Assembly: GCA_938003765.1 (NCBI GenBank)
Contig: CALKYE010000123.1
Location: forward strand, 1-49,411
Direction of reading: 5' to 3'
DNA length: 49,411 bases
Origin: an uncultured Planctomycetia bacterium
GTDB lineage: Bacteria; Planctomycetota; UBA1135; GCA-002686595
Shown here: positions 7,463 through 15,834 of the stretch, piece by piece
Layout: every line of letters begins with the position of its first letter
How positions within the stretch are numbered: the first letter of the stretch is position 1
The notes under the pieces: model-generated
Told to the model about the DNA's origin: nothing
Seen by the model: only the letters and a program-made list of their open reading frames with translations
Database searches by the model: none
Position numbers and translations under genes: made by a program

Positions 7463-8916
7463 ACGACACGCCGCAGCGCAGCGTCGGAGCGGGAGCGCGC
7501 TGGTCGATCGCCGAGCGCTCGACCTGGTGGTTCTCGATCACGACGGCCGTCGCTGTGCTGGCGATCTCCAGCGTTGCGGCCTGGCACATGCGGCGCGCGC
7601 TCGATCAGTCGCTCGAAGCGGAGATCGTCACGGGCCTGCAGGCCATGAAGGTCAAGTACGAGCGACTGCCTGCGGAGGTCGACGGCCGGCCGGCCACGAT
7701 CGCCGATCACGCGCGCGAGTTCGCGGAGATCGCGCGCGCGATCCAGGACGAGCGGCTCGACACGCCGATGGCCTGGCGCGTCGTCGACGGCCTGGTCGGC
7801 GCGGAGCTGGCCAGCTACGCGCACCCGAGCATCGAGCGCTTCGTGTGGCCGCTCGAGATGCCGCTCGGCGCCACGCTCGACACTTCGGACGGCTTCCGTC
7901 TGACCTACGAGCGCTTCGAGAACGACGGCGCGTGGGTCGGCCTCGCCGTCGACGCCCGCGACCAACGCACGCGCTGGCGAGCGTTCCTCAGCATCTCCGT
8001 CGGTCTGGCGCTGGTGTCCGGCCTCGGCGCCTTCGCCTCGGGCCGCATCTTCATCCGTCAGATGTGCGAGCACCTCGAGCGTCTCGCGCGCAGCGCCCGC
8101 GCCGTGCGCGACTCGCGCGAGAACGTCGCGCTCGACACCGAGAACGTGCCGCGCGAGATCGGCAACGTCGTCGCGGCGCTGGGGGACATGCTCGGCAACA
8201 TCCGCATCGAAGCCGACCGCACGAGGCTCCTGACCGCGGGCCTGGCGCACGAGCTGGGCTCACCGCTGCAGAACCTGATCGGCGAGACGGAGGTCGTGCT
8301 GATGCGCGAGCACGAAGCGGAGGAGTACCGCAAGGTGCTGCGCAGCCATCTCGAGGAGCTGCGCGACCTCGGGCATGCCGTCGGGAACCTGATGACGCTC
8401 GTCTCGATCAGTCAGGCCACGGGTCCGCGCGAAGCCGAGAGTTTCGACCTCGCGGAGGAGGCGCGCGTGCGGCTGCGGCGCGAGCGCTCGCACGCCGTGC
8501 GGCGCGAAATCGAACTCGAGGAGCTGCTCGACGAGCGCGCGGAGCTGGTCGGCGATCGCGAAGCGCTCTGGCTCGCGGTTTCGAACCTCGTGGCCAACGC
8601 GATCGACTACTCACCGACGGGCGGCCGCGTGCGCCTCACGTTGAAGGCCGAACCAGCGGCGCTGGACGTGACCGTCGAGGACACCGGTCCGGGCGTCCCC
8701 GAGAGCGAACGCGAACGCATCTTCGAGCCGTTCTACCGCGGCGAGACGATGAAGAACCGTCGCGCGGGCTACGGACTGGGCTTGTCGATCTCGAAGAAGG
8801 CCGTCGATGCGCACGGCGGCGAGCTGCGCGTCGATCGCTCGCCCGAGCTGGGCGGCGCGCGCTTCCACCTGCGGCTACCGCGCCGGCCCCGCGCCGATCA
8901 CGATCAGCGGGCGTGA
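7459..8916 (+). CDS. Sensor histidine kinase
   Basis: A 485-residue membrane kinase starting at a GTG that overlaps the response regulator stop by four bases. Helices at about 23-43 and 176-197 bracket a roughly 130-residue extracytoplasmic sensor with no family I recognise. A HAMP-like linker follows, then the H-box with His264 in His-Glu-Leu-Gly-Ser-Pro-Leu. The catalytic domain carries the N-box (Asn-Leu-Val-Ala-Asn-Ala near 376), the G1 box Asp-Thr-Gly-Pro-Gly near 408, an F-box and the Gly-Tyr-Gly-Leu-Gly-Leu G2 box. It is therefore expected to be fully active. Its last 42 bases overlap the 3' end of the convergent GT39 gene. Confidence 0.93.
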   Translation: MNDTPQRSVGAGARWSIAERSTWWFSITTAVAVLAISSVAAWHMRRALDQSLEAEIVTGLQAMKVKYERLPAEVDGRPATIADHAREFAEIARAIQDERLDTPMAWRVVDGLVGAELASYAHPSIERFVWPLEMPLGATLDTSDGFRLTYERFENDGAWVGLAVDARDQRTRWRAFLSISVGLALVSGLGAFASGRIFIRQMCEHLERLARSARAVRDSRENVALDTENVPREIGNVVAALGDMLGNIRIEADRTRLLTAGLAHELGSPLQNLIGETEVVLMREHEAEEYRKVLRSHLEELRDLGHAVGNLMTLVSISQATGPREAESFDLAEEARVRLRRERSHAVRREIELEELLDERAELVGDREALWLAVSNLVANAIDYSPTGGRVRLTLKAEPAALDVTVEDTGPGVPESERERIFEPFYRGETMKNRRAGYGLGLSISKKAVDAHGGELRVDRSPELGGARFHLRLPRRPRADHDQRA

Positions 8917-10581
8917 ACCGACGCGGACGTGCGCGAGCTCGCGGAAGCGCGCGCGCTCGTCGGCGGGCTTGGCGAGCCAGTTCGGCTCGCGCACGACGGC
9001 CACGAAGTCGTCGCCTTCCTGCGCGGCGCGCGACTCGAGCCGGCCGTCGAGCAGCTCTTCGACCGCGGCGCTCACGCACGGACCTGCGCCGTAGAAGCGC
9101 GGGCCCTCGGGGTGCGTGTTGTAGAACGGGATCGCCTCGGGCTCGCCCGGCAGCGCGGCGATCGTCGAAGCGAGCTCGCGGTCGCTCTTGACCACGTCGT
9201 TGACCGGCAACAGCGCCACCGCGGTCGTTGCGACGCCGACCGCCCAAGTGGTCGCGACGGTGGTGGCCCAGGACTCCAACTTGCGCGCTCGCCAGGCGCG
9301 CCAGCCCAACGCCGCGCCGATCACGAACACGGCGCCGCTGAGCGCTCCGCGGAGAGCGAGGTCGGGGTACGCGGCGAGCAGGCGCTCGTACTCGTGGCGC
9401 GCGTCGAAGGGCGAGTCGGGGGCGAGCACGCGTTCGGCCAGCGGCGCTCCGAGCGCGAGGGTGAGGCCGAGCAGTGCGAACAACGCGAGCGGCAGCGCGG
9501 CGGAGCGGGCGCCCACGGCGCCGAGCTCGATCGCGCGCACCAAGCGCCGCGCGCCGAGCAGCGCGAACGCCGGATAGGCGCTCATCAAGTACAGCTCGCG
9601 CTTGGCGGGGATGATCGAGAAGAACACGAACAGCACCGCGGCCCAGAGCCAGATGCGCGCGAGGCCCGCCTGGCTGGCGTCACCGGCGCGGTGCGCTCTC
9701 CAAGCGCGGAAGCCATCGACGCAGCCGAACAGCACGGGCACGCTCCACGGCAGGACCAGCAGCGGAACCTGCAACAGGTTCTGCCACGGCGGGCCGCGGT
9801 GAGCCGTGCCCTTCGCTGCGCGTTCGACGTGTTGTCCGAAGAACAGCGGTCGCCAGAGTTCGGGCTCCTGCAACGACGCTGCGACGGCCCACAGCGCCAC
9901 GGGCGCGACGGCGAGCACGAGTGCGAGCGCGACGATGCCTCGCGAAGCGCGAGGTCCGTTCGAGCGCAACTTCGTGGCCGCCCACGCCACGAGCGGCAGG
10001 CCGGTGTTGATCAGCGCGACCGGTCCCTTGGAGAGCATCCCCACGCTCAGCAACGCTCCCGCGAGCAGGGCGTCGCGGTTCGCGGCGCGCGTGTCGCTGG
10101 CCGGACGCTCCGCGAAGTACAGCGCTCCCACGCAACCCAAGGTCAGCAGCGGGTCGAGGGCGATGCGTCCGCCGTTCCACAGGATCAGCGCGAAGCCGAT
10201 GAAGAGCACGGGCGCCCAGCGGGCCTCGCGCGGGCCGAGCCACAGCTCGCCCAGTCGCGCGGTAAACCAGGCGATGCCCGCCATCGAAAGCACGGACACC
10301 AGCCGCATGGCCGGGACGCTCCAGCCGCTGACCCAGCCGAGCAGCCCGCTCAGCCAGTAGACCAGCGGCGGCTTGTCGGGGTAGAGATCGCCGCAGCGGC
10401 GCAGGACGAGGAACTCGCCGTGGTCGTAGATCCAGCGCGCGATCATCGCGTAGCGCGGCTCGTCCGGCGCCCACAGGTCGCGGCACAGCGCGACGGCCAC
10501 CAGCGGCAAAAGGAACAATCGCCAATCCAGGGGCGGCGGGGCAGCACTCGGCGAGGGCGAGGGCTGCGCAATGCGGTTCAC
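8875..10581 (-). CDS. ArnT-like GT39/GT83 glycosyltransferase
   Basis: A 568-residue polytopic membrane enzyme with the ArnT signature. The first outer loop holds Ala-Pro-Asp-Glu-Pro-Arg-Tyr-Ala followed by Asp-Lys-Pro-Pro-Leu-Val-Tyr-Trp-Leu, the motifs that position the catalytic acid and the polyprenyl-phosphate donor. About a dozen helices and a C-terminal soluble domain follow, close to the 550 residues of E. coli ArnT. Such enzymes move a sugar from a lipid carrier to lipid A or another surface acceptor. The start is uncertain; GTG 10579-10581 leaves 62 bases to the divergent GT2 gene, whereas the ATG at 10692 would overlap that gene. The 3' end overlaps the histidine kinase gene tail to tail. 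Confidence 0.85.
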   Translation of the reverse strand: MNRIAQPSPSPSAAPPPLDWRLFLLPLVAVALCRDLWAPDEPRYAMIARWIYDHGEFLVLRRCGDLYPDKPPLVYWLSGLLGWVSGWSVPAMRLVSVLSMAGIAWFTARLGELWLGPREARWAPVLFIGFALILWNGGRIALDPLLTLGCVGALYFAERPASDTRAANRDALLAGALLSVGMLSKGPVALINTGLPLVAWAATKLRSNGPRASRGIVALALVLAVAPVALWAVAASLQEPELWRPLFFGQHVERAAKGTAHRGPPWQNLLQVPLLVLPWSVPVLFGCVDGFRAWRAHRAGDASQAGLARIWLWAAVLFVFFSIIPAKRELYLMSAYPAFALLGARRLVRAIELGAVGARSAALPLALFALLGLTLALGAPLAERVLAPDSPFDARHEYERLLAAYPDLALRGALSGAVFVIGAALGWRAWRARKLESWATTVATTWAVGVATTAVALLPVNDVVKSDRELASTIAALPGEPEAIPFYNTHPEGPRFYGAGPCVSAAVEELLDGRLESRAAQEGDDFVAVVREPNWLAKPADERARFRELAHVRVGSRPLIVIGAGPAR

Positions 10582-10643
10582 TGCTGTGGGTCGGAGGGCT
10601 AGTTGTTGAACCTGCCCGAGGATGCTCAGAATACCCGCGAACA

Positions 10644-11438
10644 ATGCAGCTCTCCACTCAAACCAGCACCGCGCCGCGCGCTGCGCGGACACTCGCTGTC
10701 ACCGAGCAGGTGGAGCTGAGTCTCGTCGCGCCCGTCTACGACGAACGTGACAACCTCGAACCGCTGTACCAGCGCGTGGTCGAGATCTTCGGCAGTCGTG
10801 TGCGCTGGGAGCTGGTGCTGGTCGACGACGGAAGTCGCGACGGTTCGACCGAGGTGATGCGCGCGCTCGCGCAACGCGACAAGCGCGTTCGCTGCGTGGT
10901 CTTCGCGCACAACTGCGGCCAGACGACGGCGATGCGCATCGGCATCCACAGCTCGCGCGCGCCGCTCATCGCGACGCTCGACGCCGACATGCAGAACGAC
11001 CCGGCCGACCTGCCGGCGATGATCGACAAGCTCGGCAGTCACGACGCCGTGGTCGGCTACCGACTCAAGCGCAACGACAACTTCGTGCGACGAGTGAGCT
11101 CCAAGATCGCCAACGCGATCCGCAACTGGCTCAGCGGCGATTCGATTCGCGACACCGGTTGCTCGCTGAAGGTGTTTCGCGCCCAAGCCATCCGCGAAGC
11201 TCCGCTGCACTTCGAGGGCATGCACCGCTTCATGCCGACGCTCTTGCGCTACTACGGCTTCTCGGTCCTCGAGCATCCTGTCTCGCACCATCCGCGGCGC
11301 GCGGGCAGCTCCAAGTACGGGGTCCTCAATCGCGCCTTCCGCGCCTTCCGGGATCTGTTGGCCGTGCGCTGGATGCGATCGCGCATCCGCCGCGTGACGC
11401 TCGTCGCGCAGCCTGAGGACGGCGAGCGCCAGTCGTGA
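10644..11438 (+). CDS. GT2 polyprenyl-phosphate sugar synthase (DPM1/GtrB-like)
   Basis: A 264-residue GT-A fold enzyme. After a variable 25-residue leader it shows Leu-Val-Ala-Pro-Val-Tyr-Asp-Glu, then Leu-Val-Asp-Asp-Gly-Ser-Arg-Asp-Gly-Ser (nucleotide binding) and Leu-Asp-Ala-Asp-Met-Gln-Asn-Asp-Pro, the metal-binding DxD region of dolichol-phosphate mannose synthase relatives. A Gly-Cys-Ser-Leu-Lys segment and a Ser-Ser-Lys-Tyr-Gly motif near residue 228 are also typical. It lacks the C-terminal membrane helices found in GtrB/ArnC. The family loads a sugar from a nucleotide donor onto a polyprenyl phosphate. It is divergent from an ArnT-like enzyme and overlaps the LAB_N gene by four bases, a context suited to a lipid-linked sugar pathway. 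Confidence 0.87.
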   Translation: MQLSTQTSTAPRAARTLAVTEQVELSLVAPVYDERDNLEPLYQRVVEIFGSRVRWELVLVDDGSRDGSTEVMRALAQRDKRVRCVVFAHNCGQTTAMRIGIHSSRAPLIATLDADMQNDPADLPAMIDKLGSHDAVVGYRLKRNDNFVRRVSSKIANAIRNWLSGDSIRDTGCSLKVFRAQAIREAPLHFEGMHRFMPTLLRYYGFSVLEHPVSHHPRRAGSSKYGVLNRAFRAFRDLLAVRWMRSRIRRVTLVAQPEDGERQS

Positions 11439-12055
11439 GCGCTGTGCAGGCCTTGGGCCTGGCCGGTCAGGCGTGCTTCTTCTCGCGCTTCTTCGTCCAG
11501 TGGTGGCACAGTGAGCGCGCCGGTCGCAGCGTGGCGCCTCCGCTGTTCTGGTGGCTGTCGCTCGTCGGCTCGGCGATGGTCGGCGTCTACGCGTGGTCGC
11601 AGCACACCCACGTGCTGCTCGTCGGCTACGTCCTCAACGGCCTGATCTACGCGCGCAACATCGCGTTCCAGCGCGGCTCCACGCGGCCGATCTCGGTGGG
11701 TGCGGCGTCCGTGCTGGCGGTGGCGATCGTCGCGGCGCTCAGCGGCGCTGCGCTGTTCGAGCTGAATCGGCGCGCCGATCCTTCGCTCGCCTGGGTGCTC
11801 GTCGCCGGCGTCGGGCAGTTCCTGTGGTCCGCGCGCTTCGTGCTCCAGTGGTGGGCCAGCGAGCGCAGCGCCCACAGCCATTTCCCCCGCGCGTTCTGGT
11901 GGATCTCGCTCGTCGGCAACGCCTTGCTGCTCGCCTACGCGATCCACCTGCGCGACGCCGTGTTCATCGCGGGCTTCGTGCCGGGACCGCTGGTGCAGGT
12001 CCGCAACCTCATGCTCGGTCGCTCCGGCGCGGAAGCCAACCGCGCCTCGGGTTAG
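11435..12055 (+). CDS. Tandem LAB_N membrane protein
   Basis: A 206-residue integral membrane protein made of two LAB_N-type units (lipid-A-disaccharide synthase N-terminal domain) at about residues 8-76 and 123-191. Each unit has Phe-x-x-Gln-Trp-Trp-x-Ser-Glu-Arg, then Phe-Trp-Trp-x-Ser-Leu-Val-Gly, and ends Ala/Val-Arg-Asn. The linker forms an extra helix. LpxB catalytic parts are absent. As I recall, LAB_N is grouped with the small three-helix transporters of the MtN3/SemiSWEET type, so a covalent pair would make a full transport unit. The GTG start overlaps the GT2 stop codon (GTGA), indicating coupled translation. A role in flipping the lipid-linked sugar is my inference. Confidence 0.85.
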   Translation: MSAVQALGLAGQACFFSRFFVQWWHSERAGRSVAPPLFWWLSLVGSAMVGVYAWSQHTHVLLVGYVLNGLIYARNIAFQRGSTRPISVGAASVLAVAIVAALSGAALFELNRRADPSLAWVLVAGVGQFLWSARFVLQWWASERSAHSHFPRAFWWISLVGNALLLAYAIHLRDAVFIAGFVPGPLVQVRNLMLGRSGAEANRASG

Positions 12056-12081
12056 TTTCCCCGCGGGTTAGATTCACGGGC

Positions 12082-13779
12082 GTGAAAGTCACGCTCCCCA
12101 CGTTGTTGGCCGCACTCGCGTGCCTGAGCCCGATCGCCGCGGCCGCCGCCCGTTCCACGCAGAAGGAACCGAACGACGCACAGTCACCCCAGGCGCTCCT
12201 CCGCTCCGCCCGCAGCGAACTCGCGCGCCAGGGTCTCGAGCTCGACTTCGATCCCGTGCTCGAAGGCGTGAAGTCGGAGGCCTGGCTCGCGGCGATCGAC
12301 GCCGACCTGGCGCAGCGCACACGCGCCGGAGTGTTCGAGGCCCGCCGGCTCCTCCGCGACGCCCTGGCGAAGAAGGTCCCCGCGAGCGCCGACGAATTCC
12401 GCGCCGCGCGCGCCGCGACGATCGCCGAGTCCGCGCTCGTCCGCTTCGACGCGCCCAGCGGACGCCTGATGTTCAACCTGGAGCGGCAGTTCGACCCGAC
12501 GCGCTTCGAACGCGAGCTGCTCGAGCAACTGGTCCTGCTCGCGCGGGAGCGACGCCATCCTCGACTGGCCGTGGCCGACGCTGCGCAACGACCGACCAGC
12601 GAGGCGCAGGCTCTCAGCGCGGCTCTGCGCGCGGGCGAGGCGCTCGTGCGAGTCGCCGCGGTGCTGGAGGCGCGCGGCGGACGCGCGGCGCGAGAAGAGG
12701 CGAGTGTCGTCGATGCCGCCGACCGACTGGCTCGCGAGGCCGGCCGCGCTTTCATGACGCAGCGCCAGCTCCTCGGCGGCCTCGGCGCGCTCGACGGCGC
12801 CTTCGAGGAGCCGCCCGCTTCGACGGAGCAGTTGCTGCACGCACCCAAGCTGCACCGCGATCGCCCGCGCGACGTGACGCTCCCGGAGTTCTCGGCCGAC
12901 ATCGCGCCCAAGCGCGTGCTCTGCGACGACCAGCTCGGCGAGCTCGGAGTGCTCGAAGTCCTGCTCGAGGCCGGCGTCGAGCTCGACCGCGCGCGCCTCG
13001 CCGCGAGCGGCTGGGACGGCGACCGCATGTTCGTCTACGAGGACGCCAACGGCGCCGTGGCGCAGGTCTGGCGCCTGTACTTCGATCGCCCCGAGGACGT
13101 GCGGCAGTTCGTCGAGCTGTGGCGCGCCAAGGCCTCCGGTCGGATCATCGCGCGCGCGCTCACCTGCGACTGGATCCGCGCGAACTCGGTCGCGCTGGCC
13201 ACGAAGCTCGAGCAGGAGCTCGCCGCCGCGCCGCCCAAGCTGCAGCCCTCGCCCGAGGACCAGGGCTCGACCGCCGAGGTCGAATCCGAACTCGCCAGCG
13301 CGCTGAGTCGCGCGCCGAGCCTGGAGGGCTCGCTGTGGCGCGTGCCGCAGTTCGACTTCTCGATGCGCGTCCCCGAGTCGTGGAAGCTCGAGGTGTTCGA
13401 GGGCGTGCCGTACGTGTTCGCCGAGCAGATCGAGCGCTACCGCGACAACATCAGCGTGGCCGAGGTCGACGTCTCGATCGACGAGTCCGCCGACCAGCTC
13501 CTCGAACGCCAGACGCGCGTCATCACCAAGCAGCCCAACCTGACGCTCATCAAGGCCGAGAAGCGCCTCGTCGACGGCCGCCAGGGCGTGTTCCTGCGCT
13601 ACTCGGGTGAATCGGGCGCGCAGCAGCTCGAGTTCGCGGCGCTGCTGTTCGTGCGCAACCAGCGTGTCGTCGCGGTGACCACGTCGGCGAGCCGCGGGAC
13701 CTGGCCGACGCTCGAGACCATGATCGACGCGGCCTACGCCACGATCGAAGTGCGCCCCAGCGGCGCCGCCGCGAAGTAG
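12082..13779 (+). CDS. Secreted protein with C-terminal DcrB/PsbP-like domain
   Basis: A 565-residue protein with a clear signal peptide (hydrophobic residues 5-22 ending in an Ala run). Residues 30-380 are mostly alpha-helical and rich in Arg, Glu and Ala, with no family I recognise. The last about 140 residues start with a Phe-Asp-Phe-Ser-Met-Arg-Val-Pro-Glu-Ser-Trp pattern and alternate strands in the way of DcrB/PsbP-type periplasmic domains. The GTG at 12082 was selected because the signal peptide begins there. It starts 26 bases after the LAB_N gene and 4 bases separate its stop from mnmH, so it may be in one transcript with both. Function is unknown. Confidence 0.7.
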   Translation: MKVTLPTLLAALACLSPIAAAAARSTQKEPNDAQSPQALLRSARSELARQGLELDFDPVLEGVKSEAWLAAIDADLAQRTRAGVFEARRLLRDALAKKVPASADEFRAARAATIAESALVRFDAPSGRLMFNLERQFDPTRFERELLEQLVLLARERRHPRLAVADAAQRPTSEAQALSAALRAGEALVRVAAVLEARGGRAAREEASVVDAADRLAREAGRAFMTQRQLLGGLGALDGAFEEPPASTEQLLHAPKLHRDRPRDVTLPEFSADIAPKRVLCDDQLGELGVLEVLLEAGVELDRARLAASGWDGDRMFVYEDANGAVAQVWRLYFDRPEDVRQFVELWRAKASGRIIARALTCDWIRANSVALATKLEQELAAAPPKLQPSPEDQGSTAEVESELASALSRAPSLEGSLWRVPQFDFSMRVPESWKLEVFEGVPYVFAEQIERYRDNISVAEVDVSIDESADQLLERQTRVITKQPNLTLIKAEKRLVDGRQGVFLRYSGESGAQQLEFAALLFVRNQRVVAVTTSASRGTWPTLETMIDAAYATIEVRPSGAAAK

Positions 13780-13783
13780 TCGC

Positions 13784-14980
13784 GTGGAGGACGCGGAGGC
13801 ACGGCTGGCGAGCGCGCTCGCGACGCCCACGGTCGCGGTGGCGGAGTTCGTCGCCGCGCGGCCGGCGCGCGTGGTCGACCTGCGCGCGCCGATCGAGTAC
13901 GCGGCCGATCACTGGCCCGGCGCCGTCAACATCCCGCTGTTCGACGACGCGCAGCGCGCGCTGGTCGGCACGCTCTACCGGCAGGTCTCGCCGCAGGCCG
14001 CGTTCGAGGCCGGTCGGCGCGCGCTCGAAACGCACCTCGAGCCGTTCGTGGCGGAGCTGGCGGCGCAACTCGACGCGCCCGCGCCGCGGGCGGAGCTCTC
14101 GCGCGCTCTGACCGAGCTCGCGGGCGAGGGCATCGAGCGCCTCAAGTCCGCGCTGACGCCGGTTCCCCGCGAGCTCCACGAGGCGCGCGTCGTGCTGTAT
14201 TGCCAGCGCGGCGGCCTGCGTTCGCGCGCGAGCGTCGCGTTGCTCACGCGCTTGGGGCTGGGTCCCGTCGCGCTCGTCGAAGGCGGCTACAAGGCGTGGC
14301 GCCGGCTCCTGTGCGATCGGATCGCGGCCTGGCGCGCGCCGCGAACGCTCGTGCTGCGCGGACTGACCGGCGTGGGCAAGACGCTGGTGCTGCGCGAACT
14401 CGAGCGACTGCGCCCGGGCTCGACGCTCGACCTGGAGGCGCTGGCGCAGCACCGCAGCTCCGTTCTCGGCATGGTCGGGCTCGCGCCGGTCGGCCAGAAG
14501 CAGTTCGAGACGCGCCTGGCGCTGCGCCTCGAGGAGCTGCGCGGAGACGCGCTCGTCATCGAAGGCGAGAGCCGCAAGGTCGGCGACGTCATCGTGCCCG
14601 CCAGCGTGTGGAACGCGATCACGGGCGGCGCGAACGTCGAGCTGCACGCTCCGCTCGAACGCCGCGTCGAAGTCCTGTGCTCCGACTACCTCGCGCACCC
14701 CGCCAGCCGCGAGCAGCTCGCGCCTCAGCTCGAATTCATCGAAGCCCGGCTGCGGCGCGGAGGCTGGAGCGGCTCGCTGGTGGAGCTCCTGCGCACCGGC
14801 CGCGAGCCGCAGCTCGTCGAAGTGCTGCTCGAGCGCTACTACGACCCGCTGTACCGCCACTCCGAGCAGGGTCGACGCGTCGCGGCTCGCATCGACGCCA
14901 CCTCGCCGGCGCTGGCCGCGCAGCGACTGGCCGAGCTGCTCGACGCGCAAGACGCCGACGGCGGCGCGGCACTATGCTGA
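13784..14980 (+). CDS. mnmH: tRNA 2-selenouridine synthase MnmH/SelU
   Basis: A 398-residue two-domain enzyme. The N-terminal rhodanese domain holds Cys140 in Leu-Tyr-Cys-Gln-Arg-Gly-Gly-Leu-Arg-Ser, the counterpart of the essential Cys in E. coli SelU. The second half has a P-loop, Gly-Leu-Thr-Gly-Val-Gly-Lys-Thr at 193-200, and the Glu-Gly-Glu-Ser-Arg-Lys-Val-Gly motif near 265 characteristic of this family. The enzyme geranylates 2-thiouridine and replaces the sulfur with selenium at the wobble base of certain tRNAs, using selenophosphate. No selD is in this window. The start is GTG 13784. It is slightly longer than the 364-residue E. coli protein, mostly in the N-terminal half. lpxA starts immediately downstream. 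Confidence 0.9.
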   Translation: MEDAEARLASALATPTVAVAEFVAARPARVVDLRAPIEYAADHWPGAVNIPLFDDAQRALVGTLYRQVSPQAAFEAGRRALETHLEPFVAELAAQLDAPAPRAELSRALTELAGEGIERLKSALTPVPRELHEARVVLYCQRGGLRSRASVALLTRLGLGPVALVEGGYKAWRRLLCDRIAAWRAPRTLVLRGLTGVGKTLVLRELERLRPGSTLDLEALAQHRSSVLGMVGLAPVGQKQFETRLALRLEELRGDALVIEGESRKVGDVIVPASVWNAITGGANVELHAPLERRVEVLCSDYLAHPASREQLAPQLEFIEARLRRGGWSGSLVELLRTGREPQLVEVLLERYYDPLYRHSEQGRRVAARIDATSPALAAQRLAELLDAQDADGGAALC

Positions 14981-14988
14981 CGAACTCC

Positions 14989-15816
14989 ATGAGCACCGCC
15001 ACTTCGACTCGCATCCATCCCACCGCAGTTGTCGACGCGCGCGCCGAGATCGGCGCGGGAGTCGAGATCGGTCCGTACAGCGTGGTCGAGGCCGGCGCGC
15101 GCATCGGCGATGGTTGCGTGCTCGGCGCCGGCGTGCACGTGTTCGGCTGCGTCGAGCTCGGCGCCGGTTCGACCGTGCGCACGGCGAGCGTGCTCGGCGG
15201 CGAGCCGCAGGACCTCAAGTACAAGGACGAACCGTCGCGCGTCGTGATCGGCGCGCGCTGCCGCATCCACGAGCACGTCACCGTGCACCGCGGCACCGGC
15301 GCCGACACCGTGACCACGCTCGGAGACGAGGTGATGCTCATGGCCGGCTCGCACGTCGGCCACAACTGCCGCGTCGACCGCAACGCGATCCTCGTCAACG
15401 GCGCGATGCTCGGCGGCCACGTCCACGTCGCCGAACGCGCGTTCATCTCCGGCGGCGCCGCCGTGCACCAGTTCTGTCGCGTCGGACGCCTGACGCTGGT
15501 GGGCGCGATGAGCGCGGTCACCAAGGACGCGCCGCCGTTCTCGATCGTCACCGGAAGCTATCCCGTGCGTTGGCGCGCGCCGAACACGGTCGGGCTGCGA
15601 CGCGCCGGGTTCGACTCGGAGCGCCGCGCCGCGCTGCGTCACGCGTTGTGGGCGCTGTTCCGCTCCGGCGAGAGCGCGCGCCAGGTGGCCGAGGAGCTGT
15701 TCCAGTCGCCCGTGCCCGAGGTGGTCGAGCTCGCGCGCTTCGTGCTCGAGTCCAAGCGCGGCGTGTGCGCCGGCAAGCGCGGCCGCGCGCACGACGACGA
15801 CGGCGAGACGTTCTAG
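14989..15816 (+). CDS. lpxA: Acyl-ACP:UDP-N-acetylglucosamine O-acyltransferase LpxA
   Basis: A 275-residue left-handed beta-helix protein with hexapeptide repeats through about residue 190 and a helical C-terminus. The catalytic base is at His125 within Gly-Ser-His-Val-Gly-His, the same number as in E. coli. Further family marks are Gly-Glu-Pro-Gln-Asp-Leu-Lys-Tyr near 71-78, Ala-Val-His-Gln-Phe-Cys near 155, and Asn-Thr-Val-Gly-Leu-Arg-Arg-Ala-Gly-Phe near 195-205, which distinguish LpxA from other acyltransferases. It performs the first committed step of lipid A synthesis. An in-frame ATG at 14974 overlapping the mnmH stop is an alternative start. No other lpx gene is present nearby. Confidence 0.93.
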   Translation: MSTATSTRIHPTAVVDARAEIGAGVEIGPYSVVEAGARIGDGCVLGAGVHVFGCVELGAGSTVRTASVLGGEPQDLKYKDEPSRVVIGARCRIHEHVTVHRGTGADTVTTLGDEVMLMAGSHVGHNCRVDRNAILVNGAMLGGHVHVAERAFISGGAAVHQFCRVGRLTLVGAMSAVTKDAPPFSIVTGSYPVRWRAPNTVGLRRAGFDSERRAALRHALWALFRSGESARQVAEELFQSPVPEVVELARFVLESKRGVCAGKRGRAHDDDGETF

Positions 15817-15834
15817 CGCGCCGCGCGCGCCGCA

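Noticed and set aside
11435..12055. Truncated lpxB
   Set aside because: Only LAB_N-type sequence is present, twice, with normal start and stop and no trace of the glycosyltransferase part, so it is a dedicated protein rather than a remnant.
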